Part shown: positions 23,068 through 35,316 of the stretch, one piece after another
Position numbering within the stretch: position 1 is the first letter of the stretch
How the letters are laid out: each line of letters begins with the position of its first letter
From: an uncultured candidate division Zixibacteria bacterium
GTDB lineage: Bacteria > Zixibacteria > MSB-5A5 > SM1-73
Reading direction: 5' to 3'
Length of the DNA stretch: 50,216 nucleotides
Assembly: GCA_903908285.1 (NCBI GenBank)
Contig: CAIVRH010000040.1
Coordinates: forward strand, 1-50,216
Notes under the pieces: generated by a model
Seen by the model: only the letters and a program-made list of their open reading frames with translations
Databases searched by the model: none
Told to the model about the DNA's origin: nothing
Made by a program: the position numbers and the translations under genes

Positions 23068-25704
23068 CTAGAATTTTTCAGCAGTTTCCATCCCCAGTGA
23101 TTGATGGACATAATCTTTAACGCATTTCATTTCGTCCATTAATTCTACAATTAACTTCTCGGCATTTTCCAGGTTGCCCGTACGCCCCAGAAGCTCCAGC
23201 TTTAAAGCTGAGTCAGCCAGGTTTTTGGCACCCAGATTGCCAGCTGCACCTTTAATGCCATGCGCCACCCTTTCTATCAACTTGGCATCGCCCTGTTTCA
23301 CAGCTTCATTTAATATCTGCAACTGATTGGGTACAGTGTCTAAGAACTCCAGCATCAACTCATTGAAAAATTCTTTATCTCCATCGAATCTTTTAAGGGT
23401 ATTTTCCATTTCCAAGGGGATATCATTCGTCGGATCACCCTTTTTAGATTTGTTTACCGGTAAGGTCCCTTCTTTTTTTTCGGTTGGTTTAATCCACTTT
23501 TCTATAGCGGAGAACATTTCTTTCGGCTCTATGGGCTTGGAGATATAATCATCCATGCCCGCTTTCAAACACCTTTCCCGGTCCCCTTTCATGGCATGGG
23601 CGGTCATGGCAACGATGGGTGTGTGCTTTCCCTCACCTTCCATCTCCCGAATGATCCGGGTGGCTTCGAAACCGTCCATCTCCGGCATCTGGACATCCAT
23701 GAAGATCAAATCGCAGGGGTTTTTCTTCAAGGCTTCAATTACCATCCTTCCGTTATCCATGGCTTCGGCCGGATAACCTGCTCGGGTGAGCAGGGCAAGA
23801 GCTAATTTCTGGTTCATCGGATTATCTTCAGCCACGAGTATCCGAACCTGTCTTAGTTTTTGTTCCGCGACAAAATGCCGGGTAACTATCGGAACGGGTT
23901 CCGGTTTGACGGTTTCTTTCTTCTGGCCTAAGACGGTTATGATGGTATCAAATAATTGGGATTGCTTGGCCGGCTTCAGCAGATATCCTTCGCAACCCAA
24001 AGCCTCCAAACGGGCGACTTCCCCCCGCACCCCTACAGAGGTAAGGACGATTACCGTCACATCCTTGATTCTCGGGTCTTTCTTGATAGCCCGCAGAGTT
24101 TGTTCCCCGTCCATCTCGGGCATACGCATATCCAATAACACCAAGTCGAAAGGTTTATTCTGGCCAGCCGCATTATCCAGTATTCCAAGCGCTTCCGCTC
24201 CGCTTTCAACTGCTTGGGGTGAGCATCCAAACGATTCCAACATCTTGATAAGAATGGTTCGATTGGTCCGGTTATCGTCCACTACCAACATTCGTTTTTC
24301 GTGCAGATCAATCGGAATTGACGGCGGAATGGTCCGGACTTCTTTTTGTTTTTCCAAAGTGACAGTAAACCAGAAACGGCTCCCCTGGGTTAACCGGCTC
24401 TCCACCCCAATTTGACCATTGAGTAACTCTACCAAGCGTTTGGATATGGACAAACCTAATCCGGTACCCCCGTATTTACGGGTGGTGGAACCATCCACCT
24501 GGGTGAAGCTCTCGAAGATTTTAGTTTGATTGTCATCCGGAATACCTATACCTGTATCTGTAACCGAGAACAGGACATTAACCCGATCCGAAGTTTCCTC
24601 CTGAAGCTCCACTTGTATCACTACCTCCCCTTTCTCCGTATACTTGACGGCATTCCCTCCCAGATTCATCAGGATTTGTCGTAGCCTGACCGGGTCACCC
24701 CGCAGGAATACCGGGACTTCGGGATGGATGAGATAAGCCAGCTCCAGTCCTTTAGTGGAAGCCCGGTGAGACAAAGTATCGGTAATTCCTTCCACCACCG
24801 TGCGCAAATCAAAATCGATGGTCTCCAACTCGATCTTACCCGCCTCAATCTTGGAAAAATCCAGGATATCATCCAAAAGCCCCAAGAGGGTGTAGGCGCT
24901 TTCTTTCACTATATTCAAATATTCTCTTTGCTCATTGGTCAGGTTGGTATCCAAGGTTATCCCGGTCATACCGATAACCGCATTCATGGGGGTGCGGATC
25001 TCGTGGCTCATATTTGCCAAAAATTCGCTTTTCAGCCGGTTGGCTTCTTCCGCCTGTTTTTTTGCCTCAAGCAGCGCTTTTTCCACACGCTTGCGCTCAG
25101 TGATGTCGGTCACTATTCCAAGAATTGCTGGTTCTCCCTCGTAGTCAATCAATTTTGAGGTCAAGATCGCATCTATTTTTTCCCCATCCTTGGTGATCAG
25201 CTCATACTCAATGGGAGCGACTTCCTCTCCGCTCATATGTCTGGTGAAATTTGTTTTTAGCAGGTCTACATACTGCGGGGAGGTTAATCTTAAGTAATCA
25301 AAATCGGGAGCGTAATATTCTTCCCTTTGGTATCCCATAATCTGTTCACTTTGCCTATTAGCGTATATCACCCTGCCTTTTCTATTGAGAAAAATCATGT
25401 TGGGCGATTGCTCCGCCAAGTTTCTGAACTTTTCTTCGCTCTCCCGGAGCGCCTTCTCTGCTTTCTTGCGCCGCGAGACTACCCCTTGGGCATAAATACT
25501 GAACATGATAAGAATACTGAGAGCCAATGAGCGCATCCAGACTTCGTGCCGATTCAAAGTGAATATTTCTTCCAACAGACTACCCCGGCCAAAGATATAG
25601 ACATTTACGGCAGATTGAATGATCCAAAGGAGTGCCCCCAGTCCTATCCCAATTTGTAACATTTTCTTCCATATGATCTTATCTTCATTACTTTTGTTTC
25701 TCAT
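23068..25704 (-). CDS. Hybrid histidine kinase: two TM, PAS, HisKA, ATPase, two receivers, Hpt (878 aa)
   Basis: This is an inner-membrane sensor kinase. Two membrane segments (about residues 15-38 and 56-76) are separated by only about 17 residues, so there is no real periplasmic sensor. The PAS domain is about 85-205. The HisKA domain has the phosphorylated His234 in [13 protein letters not shown]. The ATPase has the N box NLGGNAVKYTEKG and the G boxes DTGIGIP and GGTGLGLS. Receiver 1 has Asp525 and receiver 2 Asp670. The Hpt domain carries His815 in AHGIKGAAGNLGA. All residues needed for a full His-Asp-His relay are present. The start has AGGAAAG about 7 nt upstream. The response regulator gene follows 69 nt downstream. 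Confidence 0.93.
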   Translation of the reverse strand: MRNKSNEDKIIWKKMLQIGIGLGALLWIIQSAVNVYIFGRGSLLEEIFTLNRHEVWMRSLALSILIMFSIYAQGVVSRRKKAEKALRESEEKFRNLAEQSPNMIFLNRKGRVIYANRQSEQIMGYQREEYYAPDFDYLRLTSPQYVDLLKTNFTRHMSGEEVAPIEYELITKDGEKIDAILTSKLIDYEGEPAILGIVTDITERKRVEKALLEAKKQAEEANRLKSEFLANMSHEIRTPMNAVIGMTGITLDTNLTNEQREYLNIVKESAYTLLGLLDDILDFSKIEAGKIELETIDFDLRTVVEGITDTLSHRASTKGLELAYLIHPEVPVFLRGDPVRLRQILMNLGGNAVKYTEKGEVVIQVELQEETSDRVNVLFSVTDTGIGIPDDNQTKIFESFTQVDGSTTRKYGGTGLGLSISKRLVELLNGQIGVESRLTQGSRFWFTVTLEKQKEVRTIPPSIPIDLHEKRMLVVDDNRTNRTILIKMLESFGCSPQAVESGAEALGILDNAAGQNKPFDLVLLDMRMPEMDGEQTLRAIKKDPRIKDVTVIVLTSVGVRGEVARLEALGCEGYLLKPAKQSQLFDTIITVLGQKKETVKPEPVPIVTRHFVAEQKLRQVRILVAEDNPMNQKLALALLTRAGYPAEAMDNGRMVIEALKKNPCDLIFMDVQMPEMDGFEATRIIREMEGEGKHTPIVAMTAHAMKGDRERCLKAGMDDYISKPIEPKEMFSAIEKWIKPTEKKEGTLPVNKSKKGDPTNDIPLEMENTLKRFDGDKEFFNELMLEFLDTVPNQLQILNEAVKQGDAKLIERVAHGIKGAAGNLGAKNLADSALKLELLGRTGNLENAEKLIVELMDEMKCVKDYVHQSLGMETAEKF

Positions 25705-26279
25705 GGGACGGCTTTCCTGTCAGACAGTATCGGGTTTTTTATTATTTGAGCTTTTACCTTGCCAACTTCATCCAATAAATCATTATAGCCAGATCCTATA
25801 TTCCTCCATTATCCGGATAAATACTTTTCTTTAGAGAAGCAGCAGTTTACAGTTGCAATTTGTCCCTATTAGATTTAGGTCGGCTTTGAATTCGCGTGCT
25901 TTAGATATTGTTTCCATGATTTTAGCGGTGTTATTTTGGATGCCAAATCCGGGAATCAGACAGTCTTTCGTGGTCGGGGTAGTGGTTTAAATTTAAAGCG
26001 AGCGCTTTCTTGGTGCTGTATCAGACTTAGCCAGTTCGGAATGAAGTATCTCTCAGTATGAGAAGCTGGACTGAAAGGGGAGAAGGGGCTTGGAAATACC
26101 GAACTGCTACCCGACACATCTTTAACCGGTGTCTTGGAATATGAACTTATAGGGATAAAGGTGTTTGTAGACTGGCTGAAGATTTTGCTAACATTTGCCG
26201 GGACTATTTATGAGCACGCTAGATAGGTTTCGTCCCACCACTCCAACAGGATTATACATATAAAGAAGGAAAGTAAATC
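25705..26279. other. 575-bp spacer between two kinase genes, no gene seen
   Basis: No frame or RNA gene could be supported. On the minus strand a TATAAT lies at 25787-25782, about 77 nt before the downstream kinase start, but the -35 position (AATGGA) is poor, so a promoter there is only possible. A small GACAC/GTGTC hairpin and an AT-rich TTTAAATTTAAA-like stretch are the only other patterns. The length suggests the 878-residue kinase is transcribed separately from the kinases upstream. Confidence 0.3.
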
Positions 26280-29200
26280 CTAAGACTTTAAAGCGGTTTC
26301 TACTTTAAACAAATCTGGCACAAAATCTTCCACACGTTTCAAATCAATTTTTAAATGCTCGATTAACTCCAATGCACCAGATAAGTCACCATCTCGTCCT
26401 AGAAGCTCCAGCTTTGAGGCAGAGTCTGCCAGATCTTTGGCGCCTAAATTACCGGCTGAGCCTTTTATGCTATGCGCTTCCCTTTCCACCAACTTAGCAT
26501 CACTTTTTTTCACCGCTTCATTCAGTATCTCTAGCTGCTTAGGTACATAGCTTAAAAACTCCAACACCATTTCCTTGAAAAAGCCTTTGTCTCCATCAAA
26601 CCGCTTAAGAGTCGTTTCCAGGTCTATAGGAATATCCATAATATGCTCCTCTTCCTGGTATTTGCCTACCGGGAATATTCTTTCTTTTTTATCTGAAGGT
26701 TTAGTCCATTTTTCTATTACTTTAAACATCTCCTGTGGTTCTATAGGCTTTGAGATATAATCGTCCATGCCTGCTTTTAAACACCTTTCCCGATCCCCTT
26801 TCATAGCATGGGCAGTCATGGCAATAATAGGTGTATGCTTTTCCTCGCCTTCCATCTCCCGAATTATCCTGGTAGCTTCAAAACCATCCATCTGTGGCAT
26901 CTGGACATCCATAAGGACTAGATCATAGGCGGTTTTCTTTAAAGCATCTATGGCCATCTTTCCGTTTTCCACCGCATCCACGGAAAAGCCCGCTCGGTTT
27001 AAGAGGGTGACCGCTAATTTCATGTTCATAGGATTATCCTCTGCCACCAGTATATGGGTATTCTTAAACTTTGGTTCAGCTATTATATGTTTGGTAACAA
27101 TGGGCATGACTTCTCCTTTTACTTTATCTTGACTCAGGACGGTAATGATGATATCAAATAATTGGGACTGTTTAATCGGTTTGGTCAGGTATCCAGCACA
27201 GCCTAAACCCTCCAACCGGGCGACATCTCCACGCTCTCCAATGGATGTGAGAATAATTACCGGCACATTTTTGATTTCCTGATCACCCTTGATGGCATGC
27301 AAAGTTTCCTCTCCATCCATCCCCAGCATCTGCATGTCCAGTAAAACCAAATCGAAGCCTTTTTCCCCGAGACCTTTACCTTTTAATATCCGAAGTGCTT
27401 CCATGCCGCTTTCCACCGCTTGAGAAGAACATTTAAAAGACTCCAGCATCTTGCCTAAAATTGTTCGATTAGTCTGGTTATCGTCTACGACCAATATCCG
27501 GCAATCCTGTATTACAACCGGGAGAGCTTCCTTAAGTTCTATTTGTTTCTCCAATTTAACCGTAAACCAGAAGCGACTCCATTTCCCGGGTTGGCTCTCG
27601 ACTCCATTTTGGCCACCCATCAATTCAACCAACTGTTTAGATATGGACAAACCCAACCCCGTTCCACCATATTTGCGGGTGGTGGAACCGTCCGCCTGGG
27701 TGAAGTTTTCAAAGATCTTCTTCTGCTTGTCTTTGGGGATGCCAATTCCTGTGTCTGTGACAGAAAAAAGGAGGGTTGCCCGCTTTTCTATCTCTTCCTG
27801 AAGCTCCACTCGAATTACCACTTCCCCTTTTTCAGTGAACTTAATGGCGTTCCCTCCCAGGTTCATCAAGATTTGCCGTAATCGAATAGGATCACCACGA
27901 AGCTGGGATGGAACTTGATCATGTATCAGATAAGCCAATTCCAGTCCCTTAGCGGAAGCTCGAGGGGCTAATGCATCAATCACGTCTTCGACAGCAGCAC
28001 GTAAATCAAAATCGATAGTCTCAAGTTCGACTCGACCCGCCTCTATTTTTGAAAGGTCAAGGATATCATCAATGAGTCCCAGAAGCGCATATCCGCTCTT
28101 CTTTACAATACTCAAGTATTCTTGTTGTTCGTCGGTTAAGTCGGTATCCAAAGCTATGCAGGTCATGCCGATGATAGCGTTCATGGGGGTGCGAATCTCG
28201 TGGCTCATGTTGGCCAAAAATTCGCTTTTAAGTTGGTTGGTCTCCTCAGCCTGCTCCTTTGCCTCTCGCATCGCCTCCTCGGCTTCCTTTTTTTCGATGA
28301 TCTCCTGTTGAAGCTGTTCGTTACTCGCAGTAAGCTGAGCAGTGCGTTCACCGACTAATTCCTCCAGGTGGTCCCGATGTTTTTGCAACGTTTTTTCTGA
28401 ATGCTCCAGTGCTAGAAGCATTCCGTTAATTGCACCAGCCAGGGTAAATAGCTCGTCTTTGCCGGTTTCCGGAACTCGCTTTGAGAGATCGCCGCTGGTG
28501 CCGATGTTGGTGACGCTTCGAGTGAAATGAGCTAAACGAGAAAGGACCTGCTTTTCCAGAAGGTAGAATGCTATACCCCCCAGGGCTAATCTCACCACTA
28601 ATAGCGATAAGATAGAATAAGAGATACTTCTCCGACCTTGTTCATAGATGTCCCTGGGCATATCCACCTTTAGTATCAGGGCAGGATCATCATAGATGTC
28701 TTTGATTAAGGCGTAGCCAGCGATTGAGTCAGCGCTTAAAGGTTGAACATAGATGAGATTGTTTTTAAGCAGAGAATGTTTTATCGCTTGGAAATCACCC
28801 GGTAAATTGACATCATTAAATGGACGAGTAATCAAAGAGAGCTGGGTAGCTTTCTGCATCCGCTCTACTTCTCGGGAGTTTAAATACCGGCCAAAAATCA
28901 CCGTCCCCATGGCTGGACCTTTGTCTTCGCTGGTCAATATCGGACGTGACGATATAAATATAGTGCTGTCGCTTTGTAATAACACTCCCTTTATACAGCT
29001 TTCCTCATTTGGATTTCTTGCCTGATAACCGGTGGCTTTTAAACGTGAGGCAAGAATTGAGGGGATGGTGAACTCTTTGTTCTGTTCCAGGTCATAACCT
29101 TTTTCATAGACGATCTCACCGGTGGAATTGATAAAGAGCAGCAGATTGAGTCGCAGATTGGCGAAAGTGTAGTTTACCAGATTGCTCTTAACATAATCAG

Positions 29201-29522
29201 GATTTTTGCCTTGTATGAAAGCATAGGTTTCATTCCACGAAGACCAGTCGAAAACTACTCGGTCCAATTGGGTCGACTCCTCCGACAGAAACGAGGATAC
29301 TCTTTTTACGTTTTGTCGAGTATGCTCTTCCTCAAGCCGAGCGTAGCTCTTCAGCAAGATCACCCGGGAAGTCGCATACATGATTCCGATTAAGCATAGT
29401 ATAGTCAAGCTGAAAATGAGTAATGTCTTTTTTCGCAGAGAGAAAAACTCACCTGTTATCAAGGATCGTCTTAATCGAGCCTGTTTGATCATACTGAGTA
29501 TATGGGAGATGAAACTTTTCAT
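26280..29522 (-). CDS. Hybrid histidine kinase: CHASE4, HAMP, HisKA, ATPase, two receivers, Hpt (1080 aa)
   Basis: This is a membrane sensor kinase with a true periplasmic domain. The first membrane segment is about residues 32-55 and the second about 300-322. Between them lies a CHASE4-type domain, with the characteristic [20 protein letters not shown] near 91-110. HAMP (about 325-378) and a coiled coil with a GERTAQL turn lead to HisKA with His441. The ATPase boxes are intact. Receiver 1 has Asp729, receiver 2 Asp872, and Hpt has His1017 in [14 protein letters not shown]. The start has GGAG 8 nt upstream and lies 17 nt behind the stop of the 1696-residue kinase, so it is the last gene of that operon. 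Its receiver 2 and linker are almost the same as in that neighbour. Confidence 0.93.
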   Translation of the reverse strand: MKSFISHILSMIKQARLRRSLITGEFFSLRKKTLLIFSLTILCLIGIMYATSRVILLKSYARLEEEHTRQNVKRVSSFLSEESTQLDRVVFDWSSWNETYAFIQGKNPDYVKSNLVNYTFANLRLNLLLFINSTGEIVYEKGYDLEQNKEFTIPSILASRLKATGYQARNPNEESCIKGVLLQSDSTIFISSRPILTSEDKGPAMGTVIFGRYLNSREVERMQKATQLSLITRPFNDVNLPGDFQAIKHSLLKNNLIYVQPLSADSIAGYALIKDIYDDPALILKVDMPRDIYEQGRRSISYSILSLLVVRLALGGIAFYLLEKQVLSRLAHFTRSVTNIGTSGDLSKRVPETGKDELFTLAGAINGMLLALEHSEKTLQKHRDHLEELVGERTAQLTASNEQLQQEIIEKKEAEEAMREAKEQAEETNQLKSEFLANMSHEIRTPMNAIIGMTCIALDTDLTDEQQEYLSIVKKSGYALLGLIDDILDLSKIEAGRVELETIDFDLRAAVEDVIDALAPRASAKGLELAYLIHDQVPSQLRGDPIRLRQILMNLGGNAIKFTEKGEVVIRVELQEEIEKRATLLFSVTDTGIGIPKDKQKKIFENFTQADGSTTRKYGGTGLGLSISKQLVELMGGQNGVESQPGKWSRFWFTVKLEKQIELKEALPVVIQDCRILVVDDNQTNRTILGKMLESFKCSSQAVESGMEALRILKGKGLGEKGFDLVLLDMQMLGMDGEETLHAIKGDQEIKNVPVIILTSIGERGDVARLEGLGCAGYLTKPIKQSQLFDIIITVLSQDKVKGEVMPIVTKHIIAEPKFKNTHILVAEDNPMNMKLAVTLLNRAGFSVDAVENGKMAIDALKKTAYDLVLMDVQMPQMDGFEATRIIREMEGEEKHTPIIAMTAHAMKGDRERCLKAGMDDYISKPIEPQEMFKVIEKWTKPSDKKERIFPVGKYQEEEHIMDIPIDLETTLKRFDGDKGFFKEMVLEFLSYVPKQLEILNEAVKKSDAKLVEREAHSIKGSAGNLGAKDLADSASKLELLGRDGDLSGALELIEHLKIDLKRVEDFVPDLFKVETALKS

Positions 29523-29539
29523 ATCTTTGCTCCGATGGA

Positions 29540-32500
29540 CTAAATTTGGGTTTTAATTGTTGTCACTTCACCCAACATCTCTTCAACATACATCTTAAGT
29601 CTTTCAGTGTCAGTTTTTAGGTTTTCCATCAGCTTTTTAGCGCTGTCGAGATCAAACTTCCTTCCTAAAAGCTCTAATTGGTTTGCCCATTCAACCAAAG
29701 CATTTGCACCCATATTACCGGCTGCCCCTTTAAGGCTGTGAGATTCTCTTTCCACCAACTTGGCATCACCTTTTTTCACCGCTTCATTCAGTATCTGTAA
29801 CTGTTTGGGCACATACTCTAAAAACTCCAACATCATTTCCCTGAAAAAGTCTTTGTCTCCGTCAAATCGCCTAAGAGTCGTTTCCATGTCTAAGGGTATA
29901 TCCATGATATCCTTCTTTTTCTCAGATCTGTCTTCGGGCAGTGTCCTTCCTTTTTTACCTGAAAGTTTAGTCCATTTTTCTATTACTTTAAACATCTCTT
30001 GCGGTTCTATGGGTTTGGAGACATAATCATCCATTCCTGCCTTAAGGCACCTTTCCCGATCTCCTTTCATGGCATGAGCGGTCATGGCAATAATCGGCGT
30101 ATGTTTTTCCTCACCTTCCATCTCTCGAATTATCTTGGTGGCTTCAATTCCGTCCATTTCCGGCATCTGGACATCCATGAAGACCAGATCGTATACTGTT
30201 TTCTTTAAAGCAACTATGGCCAGCTTTCCGTTTTCCACCGCATCCACGGAAAAGCCCGCTCGGTTAAGAAGTGTAACCGCTAATTTCATGTTCATAGGAT
30301 TATCTTCTGCCACCAGTATATGGGTATTCTTAAACTTCGGTTCGGCCATTATATGTCTGGTAACGATAGGCATGACTTCTCCTTCTCTTTTTACTTTTTC
30401 TTGCCCCAAGACGGTGATGATGGTATCAAATAATTGGGATTGTTTGACCGGTTTCAAGAGGTAACCGGCACAACCCGAAGCCTCCAGTCGGGCGACCTCT
30501 CCCCGCACTCCCAGAGAGGTTAGGACGATTACGCTCACGTCCTTGATCTTCGGATCTTTCTTGATAGCAAGCAAAGTTTGTTCCCCATCCATCCCGGGCA
30601 TTCGCATATCCAATAATACCAAATGGTAAGGTCTTTTTTGGCGAACACCTTTCTTCAGTGCCGAGAGCGCCTCGGTTCCACTTTTCACCGCTTCTGGCGT
30701 GCATCCAAACGATTCCAACATCTTGACTAAGATGGTTCTATTAGTCTGGTTATCGTCTACTATCAGGGTTCTTTTTTCCTGCAGATTGAAGGGAATTAAG
30801 GAAGGAACTTTCTTTGGTTCTTTCTGTTTTTCTAGGGTGACGGTAAACCAGAAACGGCTTCCTGCTCCCGGCTGGCTTTCTACACCGATATGCCCCCCCA
30901 TCAGTTCCACCAGTCGCTTGGAGATAGATAAACCCAAGCCGGTCCCTCCGTATTTGCGGGTGGTGGAACCATCTAATTGGGTGAAGCTTTCAAAAATGCT
31001 GGTTTGTTTATCTAGCGGTATACCAATTCCGGTATCGGTAACCGAGAAAAGAATGGTGGCGGAATTGTTCGTTTCTTCTTTAAGCTCGGATCGAATAACC
31101 ACCTCCCCTTTCTCGGTAAATTTGATGGCGTTTCCTCCCAGATTCATCAGGATTTGCCGCAGCCTTACCGGATCGCCCCGCAGGAAAACCGGAACCTCCC
31201 GGTGAATCGAATAAGCCAACTCCACTCCCTTGGTGGAAGCACGATGCGACAATGTATCCGCCACTCCCTCCATCACCGTGCGTAAATCAAAATCGATAGT
31301 TTCAAGATCTACCTTGCCTGCCTCAATTTTTGAAAAATCCAAAATGTCGTCCAAAAGCCCTAAAAGGGCGTAAGCGCTTTCTTTAACTATGTCCAGATAC
31401 TCTCTTTGTTCGCTGGTTAAATTTGTATCCAAGGTGATTCCAGTCATGCCGATGACTGCATTCATGGGGGTTCTGATCTCATGGCTCATGTTTGCCAGGA
31501 ATTCGCTCTTGAGCCGGTTGGATTCTTCGGCTTTCTCTTTAGCCTGCCTGAGTTCCTCCTCAGCCCGCTTGCGCTCGGTGATGTCTTCTGAAATTCCCAA
31601 TAGATATTGCGGGTTGCCATATTCATCGAGAATAGGTATCTTTCTGGTATGGAGTAATCTCTTACCTCGATGCTTTGTTTGTATCAGTTCTTCGGGGATA
31701 TCAATGAGATTCTTTTTTGCCAAAACATCTTTGTCTTTATTGGTGAAAGAATCAGCCTCGTCTTTCGGGAAAAAATCATGATCACTTTTGCCGATCATGT
31801 CGTTTCTGGAGTAGCCCAAAAGATCTTCTCCGGCTTTATTGAAACGCACAAATCGAAGTTCCTGGGCATCTTTGACAAACAGCATATTGGGGATATTATC
31901 AATAATCGTTTCCAGGAAAGACTCCCGGTTTTTTAGCTCATCCTCTGCCTGCTTGCGCTCGGTAATGTCGGTCAAAATCCCTTGCAATCCGATGAACTCG
32001 TCCTTTTCAAACACTGGGCGGTTGGAAGCGCTTATCCAGCGAATCTCGCCGGATTTTTTGAAAATCCGGACTTCGCTTCTTATGTGATTCCCTTTTTGTA
32101 TCTTTTGTATTTCCTGCATCACTCTGGGCAGATCATCCGGATGAACAAGTCTAAGGAAAACCTGACCCATCAATTCCTGAGGATCATAACCAGCCAGCGA
32201 TTTGATTGCCGGACTGACATAAGTCAGTTTCCCTTCCGAATCGGAGGAATAGATGACATCCCCGATGTTTTCCACCAAATCACGATACTTCTTCTCCGAC
32301 TCTAACAGTTCTTCCTCCGCTTGTTTGCGATCGGTGATGTCTCTTAATACACCAAACGTGCCATCAAAGATTCCATTTAGATCATAGTGAGGAGCTCCGG
32401 TTATCAGGAGAAAGCGTTTTACTCCGTCCAGACTTAGTATTTCAGCTTCATAAGAATTTTTCACTCCCGTACGACGATTTTTTGTTTGTTCTTGAATGTT

Positions 32501-34630
32501 CGCAAATTGCTCCGGTGTAGTGAATTCACTTATACTGCGGCCAATAAGACCACCAGGTGAGACCCCAAATATCCTATCTGCTGCCGGGTTGGCAAAGACA
32601 AACTTTTCATTTGTGTCTGCTAAAGCTACGCCTTCACCCTGGTTTTCGATCAGGGTGCGATATTTCTCTTCGCTCTTTTTTAAATCTTCCTCGGTCTGTC
32701 TCCGTACTGTAATGTCTCTGCATAAGGTCAATATTCTCGGACCTTTTTCAGTTTGAATCACCGTGGCATTGATTTCAATCGGTGTGGCTTTATCGGTTTT
32801 ATCCACATAGTCAATTTCCAAATTTCGCACATATCCCTGTTGTATGCATTTATTCACTTCTACTGCATTTCTTTCCAGATCATACTTCGCGGTCCACTCT
32901 ATAACACTTCTTCCCAGTATCTCCTCCAGAGTGGAATGCCCGGATAATCTCACATATTCGGGGTTGGTATCCAAGATGTTGCCTTGCGCATCCATTATAC
33001 AAAATCCCGTGTCAGTCGTCTCGAGCAGGGTTCGGTATTTCTCCTCGCTCTCTTTTAAGGCTTCCTCCGCCTGTTTTCGCTCGGTAGTGTCTTTTATGGC
33101 AACCAACACAAATCTTTTCCCGCCCAGTATTAGCAGGGTCGGGCTGAGATCGGTAAAAAATATGCTTCCGTCTTTCCGCTTGAACCTGATATCATGACTT
33201 ATCCCTTTTCCCCCTTTTATGAATTCCTCAAGCTGGGCATATATAAAAGGGATATCTTCCCGGAAATGTAAATCTTCAATGGCAAGATTTACAAATTCTT
33301 CCATAGTATAGCCCAACATTTGTAAACAGCTCTTATTGCAGATGGAGAAGGTTTTGGCCTCCAAATCGATCAGAAACATCCCGTCGCTGGTGCTATCGAA
33401 AATAGTCCTGAATTTTTCTTCGGATTCCTGCAGTTTCTCCTCCATCTGTTTTCGCTCGGTGATGTCCACCGAAAAGCCCACTATACCGATAATATTTCCC
33501 TTTTCGTCCCGGTTGGGAATCTTATCCGTCTGCAGCCATCTTATTCCGTTTGCAGTTTCCAAAGGTTCGATTATGTTTCTTTTGGGTTGACCTGATTCTA
33601 TTACCTCCTGATCATCCTGCCAGTATTCTTGGGATTGAGCGGGAAAGACCTCGTCGCAAGGTTTTCCTTCGATTCTCTCTATGGGCATACCGGTAGTCTC
33701 AGCAAGGGTTCGGTTTACCCGAATAAATCGATTCTGGGCATCTTTGTAGAATATCATGGCGGGTATATGGTCGAGCAGAATCTGCTGTTCCTGCTGCTGC
33801 TGCTGTAATGCTTCTGCTGTTCTCTTGCGTTCTTCTACTTCCTTTTGTAGATCCTTGATCCGTTCTTCAACCCGCTTCTCCAGATTTTGATTTATATTTT
33901 CCAGTTTGCTATAGGTCGATTCCAGATTATCTACCATCAAGTTAAATGACCGGGCTAAAAGCCCCACCTCGTCTCGAGAAGTGATAATCGCCCGCTGTGA
34001 CAGATCCCCTTTTGAGATTTGCCTGACTGTTTCCACCATCCGGCTCAAAGGCCGGGTGAAGATGGCGCTGATGCCGAATACCACATTTATACCAACCAGG
34101 AATATCAGGAGACTGACCAGAACGATGGTAGCTCGGCTTTTTGCCACCTCGGACCTCAATTCTTCAAGAGAAAGTCCCAAATAGAGTCGCCCGATTTGCT
34201 TACCTTTTATGAGGATGGGAGTCATCACTTCATAAATCTTGCCATCCGGGGATATATGAGGATAGGTATTAGACAGAGCGAAATCCTGAGGTTCTGTCTT
34301 ATCCTCATTGATACCGGAAAGCACGCGTCCGGAATCGTTTAGAACCACGATATAGACCAGATCCCGGTTTTGCTTGGCCCCTTCCAATGCTTCATCGATG
34401 CCGGCAATATCCTCAAAATACAAGGCGGAACTGAGACTGAAAGCTGTCATGCGGGCAATGCTGTAGGCTTTGGCGTCCATGGCATCCAGCGCCTGTTTTT
34501 GTTGTCTGGCAGGGAAGTAAATCGAGATGAAAATGGATATGACACCGATCAAAAGGGTAATGGTAATACCCAGCTTCATTCGGATGGTAGAAAACCGTCT
34601 CTTCGATGAATGATTGGAGAACAAACTCAT
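29540..34630 (-). CDS. Hybrid histidine kinase: CHASE8-like sensor, HAMP, six PAS, HisKA, ATPase, two receivers, Hpt (1696 aa)
   Basis: The first membrane segment is about residues 18-39 and the second about 167-190. The periplasmic part between them (about 125 residues) contains [21 protein letters not shown] followed by a [12 protein letters not shown] strand. This fits the CHASE8 pattern found in YfiN-type cyclases, an assignment I hold with moderate confidence. HAMP is about 191-245 and is followed by a coiled coil with a Gln-rich run. Six PAS domains lie at about 282-395, 402-520, 528-648, 655-770, 778-895 and 902-1022. HisKA has His1050, receiver 1 Asp1341, receiver 2 Asp1486, and Hpt His1631. 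It starts 18 nt after the YfiR-family gene, which points to direct partnership. Confidence 0.92.
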   Translation of the reverse strand: MSLFSNHSSKRRFSTIRMKLGITITLLIGVISIFISIYFPARQQKQALDAMDAKAYSIARMTAFSLSSALYFEDIAGIDEALEGAKQNRDLVYIVVLNDSGRVLSGINEDKTEPQDFALSNTYPHISPDGKIYEVMTPILIKGKQIGRLYLGLSLEELRSEVAKSRATIVLVSLLIFLVGINVVFGISAIFTRPLSRMVETVRQISKGDLSQRAIITSRDEVGLLARSFNLMVDNLESTYSKLENINQNLEKRVEERIKDLQKEVEERKRTAEALQQQQQEQQILLDHIPAMIFYKDAQNRFIRVNRTLAETTGMPIERIEGKPCDEVFPAQSQEYWQDDQEVIESGQPKRNIIEPLETANGIRWLQTDKIPNRDEKGNIIGIVGFSVDITERKQMEEKLQESEEKFRTIFDSTSDGMFLIDLEAKTFSICNKSCLQMLGYTMEEFVNLAIEDLHFREDIPFIYAQLEEFIKGGKGISHDIRFKRKDGSIFFTDLSPTLLILGGKRFVLVAIKDTTERKQAEEALKESEEKYRTLLETTDTGFCIMDAQGNILDTNPEYVRLSGHSTLEEILGRSVIEWTAKYDLERNAVEVNKCIQQGYVRNLEIDYVDKTDKATPIEINATVIQTEKGPRILTLCRDITVRRQTEEDLKKSEEKYRTLIENQGEGVALADTNEKFVFANPAADRIFGVSPGGLIGRSISEFTTPEQFANIQEQTKNRRTGVKNSYEAEILSLDGVKRFLLITGAPHYDLNGIFDGTFGVLRDITDRKQAEEELLESEKKYRDLVENIGDVIYSSDSEGKLTYVSPAIKSLAGYDPQELMGQVFLRLVHPDDLPRVMQEIQKIQKGNHIRSEVRIFKKSGEIRWISASNRPVFEKDEFIGLQGILTDITERKQAEDELKNRESFLETIIDNIPNMLFVKDAQELRFVRFNKAGEDLLGYSRNDMIGKSDHDFFPKDEADSFTNKDKDVLAKKNLIDIPEELIQTKHRGKRLLHTRKIPILDEYGNPQYLLGISEDITERKRAEEELRQAKEKAEESNRLKSEFLANMSHEIRTPMNAVIGMTGITLDTNLTSEQREYLDIVKESAYALLGLLDDILDFSKIEAGKVDLETIDFDLRTVMEGVADTLSHRASTKGVELAYSIHREVPVFLRGDPVRLRQILMNLGGNAIKFTEKGEVVIRSELKEETNNSATILFSVTDTGIGIPLDKQTSIFESFTQLDGSTTRKYGGTGLGLSISKRLVELMGGHIGVESQPGAGSRFWFTVTLEKQKEPKKVPSLIPFNLQEKRTLIVDDNQTNRTILVKMLESFGCTPEAVKSGTEALSALKKGVRQKRPYHLVLLDMRMPGMDGEQTLLAIKKDPKIKDVSVIVLTSLGVRGEVARLEASGCAGYLLKPVKQSQLFDTIITVLGQEKVKREGEVMPIVTRHIMAEPKFKNTHILVAEDNPMNMKLAVTLLNRAGFSVDAVENGKLAIVALKKTVYDLVFMDVQMPEMDGIEATKIIREMEGEEKHTPIIAMTAHAMKGDRERCLKAGMDDYVSKPIEPQEMFKVIEKWTKLSGKKGRTLPEDRSEKKKDIMDIPLDMETTLRRFDGDKDFFREMMLEFLEYVPKQLQILNEAVKKGDAKLVERESHSLKGAAGNMGANALVEWANQLELLGRKFDLDSAKKLMENLKTDTERLKMYVEEMLGEVTTIKTQI

Positions 34631-34648
34631 GGCTTAACCTTTTCTGAT

Positions 34649-35215
34649 TTATCTTATAACTTTGGCCAATTGGAGCAACTGCGAGCTGAAATCTGCCCCT
34701 TCTTTTTTCGCAGCGGGCAGATTAACGATGATTAGCGGCTTATCGCCTTTGGTCCCAATGCCCACAGCCAAACCGGATTCCACATAATCGGGCACACCGG
34801 TCAAGGTGGTTAATTGTTTGATCCGACTAACCTTGGTTATATCTTCGATCTTCACCGCCCGCAGAGGGGTGATGTAAAGAATATCTATCTTCATTTGTGA
34901 GACTGCGCTGTCCAAGTCGGTGTCGTTCAGATTTACGGGGACTTGGCGAATCGGAATATCTTCAATTTTCTGAATGGGGGATTCATCCATTACTTTAGTG
35001 AATTCCTCTTTTACGCTATTGGACTCCCGGAAATTCTTTTGATAAACAATGCCCACAACGATTTCCTCTCCCACCCGGGCTTTCAAGTTCCGGTCGAATG
35101 TCAATATTTTCAAAAAGAGGGAGTATTGCAAATCCACCGGAACAGGCATCTCCTCAGCCCAAAGGATGGTTAACCCCAGGATTATAATGATGATTACCGA
35201 ACCGATATTTTTCAT
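34649..35215 (-). CDS. YfiR-family (DUF4154) periplasmic protein
   Basis: This is a 188-residue exported protein with an N-terminal signal peptide (about residues 1-20). YfiR-type features are the start VDLQYSLFLKILTFDRNLK, the strand EEIVVGIVYQKNF, and the C-terminal NLPAAKKEGADFSSQLLQLAKVIR. In Pseudomonas aeruginosa, YfiR is a periplasmic inhibitor of the diguanylate cyclase YfiN. Here the next gene, 18 nt downstream, is a membrane kinase with a CHASE8-like input. The gene upstream, 101 bp away, is a TonB-dependent receptor. I infer that this protein relays the state of the receptor or cell envelope to the kinase. The cysteines that form redox disulfides in Pseudomonas YfiR are absent: the mature part has no Cys. 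Confidence 0.8.
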   Translation of the reverse strand: MKNIGSVIIIIILGLTILWAEEMPVPVDLQYSLFLKILTFDRNLKARVGEEIVVGIVYQKNFRESNSVKEEFTKVMDESPIQKIEDIPIRQVPVNLNDTDLDSAVSQMKIDILYITPLRAVKIEDITKVSRIKQLTTLTGVPDYVESGLAVGIGTKGDKPLIIVNLPAAKKEGADFSSQLLQLAKVIR

Positions 35216-35316
35216 GTTCTTTTATGTTCTATGGGGTTAGAATGGCTTTTTATTCCGCTCGATGATTTAAGCCGACATATCTTGATTTCCCCAATGATAA
35301 TTTTTGTCTATTCGGG

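Noticed and set aside
23786-24415. A 209-codon plus-strand frame inside the 878-aa kinase gene
   Set aside because: Similar antisense frames occur at the same place in the other kinase paralogues, as expected for shadows of a conserved receiver domain.
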